A stretch of 54,327 bases of DNA, taken from the NCBI GenBank assembly GCA_002385985.1, contig DGEO01000025.1:13478-67804 (forward strand), written 5' to 3'. Below, piece after piece: positions 50,835 to 54,327 of this stretch. The notes beneath the pieces are model-generated. The model searched no databases and was not told the origin of the DNA. It was given only the letters and a program-made list of their open reading frames with translations. The position numbers and the translations under genes were made by a program. The stretch is from Anaerolineaceae bacterium UBA3924 (lineage in GTDB: Bacteria; Chloroflexota; Anaerolineae; Anaerolineales; Anaerolineaceae). Positions within the stretch are counted from its first letter, which is position 1; every line of letters begins with the position of its first letter.

Positions 50835-51113
50835 CTACCGTCCTTTGGATGATTTCTCAGCCACATGGCCGCGGAAATGCCGGGTCGGAGCGAATTCTCC
50901 CAGACGATGCCCCACCATGTTCTCGGTGATGTAGATAGGAACATGCCGGCGGCCGTCATGCACAGCGATGGTGTGGCCCACCATCTGAGGGAAGATGGTG
51001 CTGGCCCGGCTCCACGTGCGCACAACTTTCTTATCGCCACGCGTGTTCATCTCTTCAATTTTTCGCAGCAGTTTAGGATCGATAAACGGTCCTTTTTTCA
51101 GCGATCGTGACAT
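50835..51113 (-). CDS. rpsS: 30S ribosomal protein S19
   Basis: 92 residues: MSRSLKKGPFIDPKLLRKIEE, RASTIFPQMVGHTIAVHDGRRHVPIYI, GHRLGEFAPTRHFRGH. Head of the 30S subunit, with S13. Confidence 0.98.
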   Translation of the reverse strand: MSRSLKKGPFIDPKLLRKIEEMNTRGDKKVVRTWSRASTIFPQMVGHTIAVHDGRRHVPIYITENMVGHRLGEFAPTRHFRGHVAEKSSKGR

Positions 51114-51161
51114 ATCCTCGTACCTCTTTCCAGCAAATAACTACCCGATGGCCTGCGTGGC

Positions 51162-52001
51162 TTATTTCCGCTTCGAGGCATTGCGACGGCGGACAATGTA
51201 CTTGTCCGTGGTCTTGTTGCGGCGGGTCTTGTAACCCAGGGTCGGTTTGCCCCACGGGGACTTCGGCCCGGGCATACCGATGGGCTGGCGGCCTTCACCA
51301 CCACCATGCGGGTGGTCACGCGGGGTCATGGCAGTGCCACGAACGGTCGGTCGAATGCCCATGTGGCGCTTGCGACCGGCTTTGCCAATCTTGATGTTGC
51401 TGTGGTCCAGGTTGCCGACCTGGCCGATGGTGGCGTAGCAGGCCTGGCGCACCAGGCGAACCTCACCGGAAGGCAGGCGGATCTGGGCATATTCGCCCTC
51501 TTTGGCCAGCAGCTGAGCAGAGGCGCCCGCGGAGCGGACCAGCTGGCCGCCGCGGCCTTCCTGCAGCTCGATGTTGTGGATCATCGTACCGACGGGGATG
51601 TTGGCGATGGGCAGGGTGTTGCCCGGGCGGATCTCAGCTCCGGCGCCCGAAAGCACGGTGTCACCGACCTTCAGGCCCAGGGGGGCGATGATGTAACGCT
51701 TCTCGCCGTCCACGTAGTGCAGCAGGGCCAGGCGCGCGGTGCGGTTCGGGTCGTACTCGATGGCAGCCACTTTCGCCGGGATACCCAGCTTGTTCCGTTT
51801 GAAATCCACAATGCGGATCATGCGGTGATGGCCGCCGCCGCGATGGCGCACGGTCACCCGCCCGGTGTTGTTCCGGCCGGCGAACTTGGTGCGCCGCATC
51901 AGCAGGGAACGTTCCGGCTTCTTCTTGGTGATCTCTTCAAAAGTGTATCCGGTCATCCCGCGCAGTCCGGGAGTGACGGGTTTGTAGACTTTAATTGCCA
52001 T
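51162..52001 (-). CDS. rplB: 50S ribosomal protein L2
   Basis: 279 residues: RNNTGRVTVRHRGGGHHRMIRIVDF, and the functional GGGEGRQPIGMPGPKSPWGKPTLG with its conserved His for peptidyl transferase assembly. Start overlaps the rplW stop by one base (TAATG). Confidence 0.99.
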   Translation of the reverse strand: MAIKVYKPVTPGLRGMTGYTFEEITKKKPERSLLMRRTKFAGRNNTGRVTVRHRGGGHHRMIRIVDFKRNKLGIPAKVAAIEYDPNRTARLALLHYVDGEKRYIIAPLGLKVGDTVLSGAGAEIRPGNTLPIANIPVGTMIHNIELQEGRGGQLVRSAGASAQLLAKEGEYAQIRLPSGEVRLVRQACYATIGQVGNLDHSNIKIGKAGRKRHMGIRPTVRGTAMTPRDHPHGGGEGRQPIGMPGPKSPWGKPTLGYKTRRNKTTDKYIVRRRNASKRK

Positions 52002-52303
52002 TACTCAACCCCTTCAAAGATAGCAATCCGGTCTTCCGGCGCCAGAGTGACCACGGCCTTCTTGTACCCGGGCTTGCGAACGGCCATGCGGCGGCTGCGC
52101 GCCCGGCGGGTCCGCTTGGCGGGGACGTTGATGATGTTGACGCGCAGCACCGTGACATCGAACAGCTCTTCCACGGCTTCCTTGACCTGAGTCCGGTTCA
52201 CCCGCGGATCCACCTCGAAGACGTACTGGTGCAGGCGGTTATTCTGATAATTCGACTTTTCAGTCACCAACGGCCGGCGGAGAATGTCATAAATCGTTGC
52301 CAT
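52001..52303 (-). CDS. rplW: 50S ribosomal protein L23
   Basis: 100 residues: IYDILRRPLVTEKSNYQNNRLHQY and VDPRVNRTQVKEAVEELFDVTVLRVNI. Docking site for trigger factor and SRP at the tunnel exit. Confidence 0.97.
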   Translation of the reverse strand: MATIYDILRRPLVTEKSNYQNNRLHQYVFEVDPRVNRTQVKEAVEELFDVTVLRVNIINVPAKRTRRARSRRMAVRKPGYKKAVVTLAPEDRIAIFEGVE

Positions 52304-52316
52304 TTCTTCCTCCTAC

Positions 52317-52943
52317 CTATCCGAGGTGGTTCTGAATGACGTCCAGCGAGGCGATCGGGAGGACCACCTTATCGAACGTAAACAGATCACGGATATTCAG
52401 GTAATTCGCCAGCAGGACCTTCGCGTCCGGCAGGTTGCTGGCCGAACGGATGGTGTTCTCATAGGCGGCTTTTTCAGGGATGAGGATCAGCGCAGTCGCA
52501 TCGCCGACCAGGTTGTTGAGCACCTGGAGCATGCTGCGGGTCTTGGGTTCCTCAACCTTAATATCTTCGACAACCACGATGGCCGCTTCAGAAGCCTTGG
52601 CAGACAGCGCCGAGCGCAGTGCGGCGCGGCGCATCTTGCGGGGCATATCCTTCGCGTAAGAGCGAGGATGGGGCGTGTGAACGCGGCCGCCACCCTTCCA
52701 CTGCGTGGCGCGGGTGGAACCCTGGCGAGCGCGGCCGGTGCCCTTCTGTCTCCAGGGCTTGTGACCGCCGCCCGACACTTCGTGGCGAGTTTTCGTATCG
52801 TGGGTGCCCAGGCGCGCGTTGGCCATCTGGCGAACGTAGGCCTGGTGCATCAAATCAATATTGATGGGGGCTTCGAAAATCGAGGCCGGCAGTTCCACCG
52901 TCCGTACTTTCTCACCCTTGGTATTGAGAACATCAACTACCAT
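52317..52943 (-). CDS. rplD: 50S ribosomal protein L4
   Basis: 208 residues: RLGTHDTKTRHEVSGGGHKPWRQKGTGRARQGS is the tunnel loop. In E. coli L4 represses the S10 operon through a leader RNA; here L4 is the second gene after the structured leader at 53618-53805. Confidence 0.98.
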   Translation of the reverse strand: MVVDVLNTKGEKVRTVELPASIFEAPINIDLMHQAYVRQMANARLGTHDTKTRHEVSGGGHKPWRQKGTGRARQGSTRATQWKGGGRVHTPHPRSYAKDMPRKMRRAALRSALSAKASEAAIVVVEDIKVEEPKTRSMLQVLNNLVGDATALILIPEKAAYENTIRSASNLPDAKVLLANYLNIRDLFTFDKVVLPIASLDVIQNHLG

Positions 52944-52981
52944 TTCTTATTCGCTCCCTTAGTGCAGGTCACCGCAGGCCC

Positions 52982-53617
52982 TCAGGCTTTGCGCGCTTCC
53001 TTGATCACTACAAGACCACCGCGTGCACCAGGGATAGCCCCGCGCACACCCAGCAGATTGCGCTCAGCATCCACCAGGACCACTTTCAAATTCTGCGCGG
53101 TAACCCGGTCATTGCCCATGTGACCGGCCCCACGCGAACCTTTGTAAACCCGGCCAGGCGTGGTGCCCGCGCCGCGCGAACCCGGCGCGCGCAGGCGGTC
53201 GGACTGACCGTGCGTCTTGGGGCCGCCGCGGAACCCGTGGCGCTTCACAGCTCCGGCAAAGCCCTTGCCCTTGCTGGTGCCCACTACATCGACCCGCTCG
53301 CCAACACTAAAGACTTCCACAGTCACTTTGTCGCCTTCGGCGACGTCAATGTTCTTCGCCCGGATCTCGCGCAGGTAGCGCAGAGGGGGCAGGCTCAACG
53401 AGCCGCGCTTCAGGTGGCCCAGCTGGCCGCCGGTCAGGCGCTTTGGCTTTGTCTCACCGAACCCGAGCTGCACGGCCTGGTAACCATCTTTTTCAGGCGT
53501 GCGCACCTGGGTAACGTAGCATGGCCCAGCTTCGATGAGTGTTACCGGAATTGCAACACCGTCTTCATCGAAAATCTGGGTCATGCCGATTTTCTTCCCA
53601 ATGAGCCCTTTCAACAT
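52982..53617 (-). CDS. rplC: 50S ribosomal protein L3
   Basis: 211 residues from ATG 53617 (MLKGLIGKKIGMTQIF); an upstream TTG lies on the far side of the AAAGGAG Shine-Dalgarno and is not used. Contains the HGSKSHR-like loop (RAPGSRGAGTTPGRVYKGSRGAGHMG) that approaches the peptidyl transferase centre. First gene of this transcript, after a long leader. Confidence 0.97.
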   Translation of the reverse strand: MLKGLIGKKIGMTQIFDEDGVAIPVTLIEAGPCYVTQVRTPEKDGYQAVQLGFGETKPKRLTGGQLGHLKRGSLSLPPLRYLREIRAKNIDVAEGDKVTVEVFSVGERVDVVGTSKGKGFAGAVKRHGFRGGPKTHGQSDRLRAPGSRGAGTTPGRVYKGSRGAGHMGNDRVTAQNLKVVLVDAERNLLGVRGAIPGARGGLVVIKEARKA

Positions 53618-53805
53618 CTTTACGTATTCTCCTTTGTTCAAGATACCGTCTTGACGGGACTGTCAGCATGGGCTAAGCTGCATCATCCCCGGCCGTAGTG
53701 TAGTCAGTAAGCCTGTGGCGTGCATGGGATCGTGGTTTTACACGCCGCCAGCGCTTCTCTTGCACTACCTCTCAATATGAGACGCTAAGCGTCCCAAACC
53801 GGGCC
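53618..53805 (-). promoter_or_regulatory. Structured leader of the rplC transcript (about 180 nt), candidate ribosomal-protein-responsive RNA
   Basis: No gene is seen in this gap. Reading the minus strand from the -10: a hairpin GGGACGC-TTA-GCGTCTC (53795-53779); an alternative hairpin TCTCA-TAT-TGAGA (53782-53770) that shares four bases with it, so the two exclude each other; a closing helix GTAGTG/CACTAC (53768-53763 with 53700-53695); inside it a long arm of AAGC/GCTT, CTG/CAG and GGCGTG/CACGCC (53756-53709); then CCGT-CAAG-ACGG (53657-53646) shortly before the AAAGGAG Shine-Dalgarno (53635-53629). Pairing was worked out by hand. Confidence 0.55.
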
Positions 53806-53834
53806 ATTATACCGCAGGTTTCTCAGATTGACCA
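53806..53834 (-). promoter_or_regulatory. Promoter for rplC and the following S10/spc/alpha genes
   Basis: TGGTCA (53829-53834, four of six -35 positions), 17-bp spacer, perfect TATAAT (53806-53811) on the minus strand. Predicted transcript start about 53799. Confidence 0.75.
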
Positions 53835-53864
53835 GAGGTTCATGGCCCTTTCGCGTCAACACAT

Positions 53865-53917
53865 GACAATGTGGTAACGGTTCCAGCGCGCCAGGCGCGA
53901 ACCGCTACCACATTGTC
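53865..53917 (-). terminator. Long hairpin at the end of the tuf-rpsJ transcript
   Basis: 19-bp arms GACAATGTGGTAACGGTTC and GAACCGCTACCACATTGTC (53865-53883 with 53899-53917), with an inner GCGC/GCGC helix. The single non-complementary position is a G-U wobble in minus-strand RNA but an A-C mismatch in plus-strand RNA, so it fits transcription from tuf-rpsJ. No T-run follows, so it may be a processing site or a 3'-end stabiliser, or an atypical terminator. Confidence 0.6.
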
Positions 53918-53966
53918 TATTCTCGGTGCGTTGAGACCGTATTACGGCTTAAGGTACAGATAAGGG

Positions 53967-54275
53967 TTAGATCTTGATCTCGATGTCCACACCGGCGGGC
54001 AGGTTGAGCCGCATCAGCATGTCGATGGTCTTGGCATCGGGATCCAGAACGTCAATCATGCGGTTGTGGGTGCGGATTTCAAAGTGCTCGTGCGAGTCTT
54101 TGTCGATGAACGTCGAGCGGCGAACGGTAAAGCGCTCTACCTTGGTAGGCAGAGGAACCGGCCCCACCACCTGCGCGCCGCTGCGCTCGGCTGTGTCCAC
54201 AATCCGCTTGGCAGACTGGTCCAGCACCCGATGATCATAGGCCTTCAAACGAATACGAATGCGTTGTTTTGCCAT
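53967..54275 (-). CDS. rpsJ: 30S ribosomal protein S10
   Basis: 102 residues: QRIRIRLKAYDHRVLDQSAKRIV, HFEIRTHNRMIDV. Located 9 bases after the end of tuf, so it is probably the last gene of the str operon here, while rplC starts a new transcript about 350 bases on. Also NusE, the antitermination factor. Confidence 0.98.
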   Translation of the reverse strand: MAKQRIRIRLKAYDHRVLDQSAKRIVDTAERSGAQVVGPVPLPTKVERFTVRRSTFIDKDSHEHFEIRTHNRMIDVLDPDAKTIDMLMRLNLPAGVDIEIKI

Positions 54276-54284
54276 TTCTTCTAC

Positions 54285-54327
54285 CTAATCCAAAATCTTG
54301 GTGATCACGCACGCCCCGACGGTCAGT
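54285..54327 (-). CDS. tuf: Elongation factor Tu (C-terminal end only)
   Basis: The last 13 residues plus stop are visible on the minus strand: LTVGACVITKILD, matching the EF-Tu C-terminus (usually RTVGAGVVTKIIE). TAG at 54287-54285. The rest lies beyond the window. The position directly before rpsJ agrees with the standard fusA-tuf-rpsJ order. Confidence 0.85.
   Translation of the reverse strand, partial: LTVGACVITKILD

Overview
The window is about 54 kb of GC-rich bacterial chromosome, roughly 60 percent G+C by eye. It is densely packed with housekeeping genes and shows no mobile elements, CRISPR arrays, rRNA or tRNA genes. The gene content suggests a Chloroflexota lineage, most likely Anaerolineae-like: an archaeal/eukaryotic-type prolyl-tRNA synthetase, an A-adding-type tRNA nucleotidyltransferase with DHH and CBS domains, a duplicated nuoM, zinc-type (C+) S14, L36 and S4, and a tryptophanase. 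This assignment is an inference from gene content, not from a database search.

Left part (1-17.8 kb, mostly + strand). A truncated thymidylate-kinase-like gene overlaps a CHAD-domain gene, followed by clpB. A convergent minus-strand pair (PIG-L deacetylase; MoeB/ThiF-rhodanese) shares a compact divergent promoter with the tRNA nucleotidyltransferase. A GNAT acetyltransferase, an EF-G-2 type GTPase (not the str-operon fusA), a LOG-family protein, proS, an unknown helical-repeat protein, rpsO and pnp follow. rpsO and pnp are separated by a strong terminator and each has a structured leader.

Middle part (17.9-33.3 kb, all minus strand). murE lies downstream of an F0-only ATP synthase block (atpZ/I-atpB-atpE-atpF), whose b subunit is fused to only the C-terminal domain of delta. 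Upstream is a complex I block with only membrane subunits (nuoA-H-J-K-L-M-M2-N). NuoBCDEFGI and the F1 genes are absent, so the soluble sectors of both machines must be encoded elsewhere. The nuo block starts at a good promoter with a 17-bp palindrome upstream. An unknown membrane-anchored protein and a VGGD-repeat protein with a SHOCT-like tail follow. A tryptophanase gene, a small lipoprotein gene (both +) and mazG (-) come next.

Right part (37-54.3 kb, minus strand). This is the str/S10/spc/alpha ribosomal cluster, transcribed right to left: tuf (end only), rpsJ, then rplC-D-W-B, rpsS, rplV, rpsC, rplP, rpmC, rpsQ, rplN-X-E, rpsZ, rpsH, rplF-R, rpsE, rpmD, rplO, secY, adk, map, rpmJ, rpsM, rpsK, rpsD, rpoA, rplQ, truA, rplM, rpsI. 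Two breaks stand out. About 350 bp between rpsJ and rplC hold a long hairpin, a promoter and a structured leader of about 180 nt. A terminator-like hairpin with a U6 tract sits between rpsM and rpsK. infA is not in its usual place between map and rpmJ.

Many promoters here share an extended -10 (TGnTAnnAT). At two genes (tRNA nucleotidyltransferase and atpZ/I) the -10 lies 6-8 bp from the start codon, which implies leaderless mRNAs.
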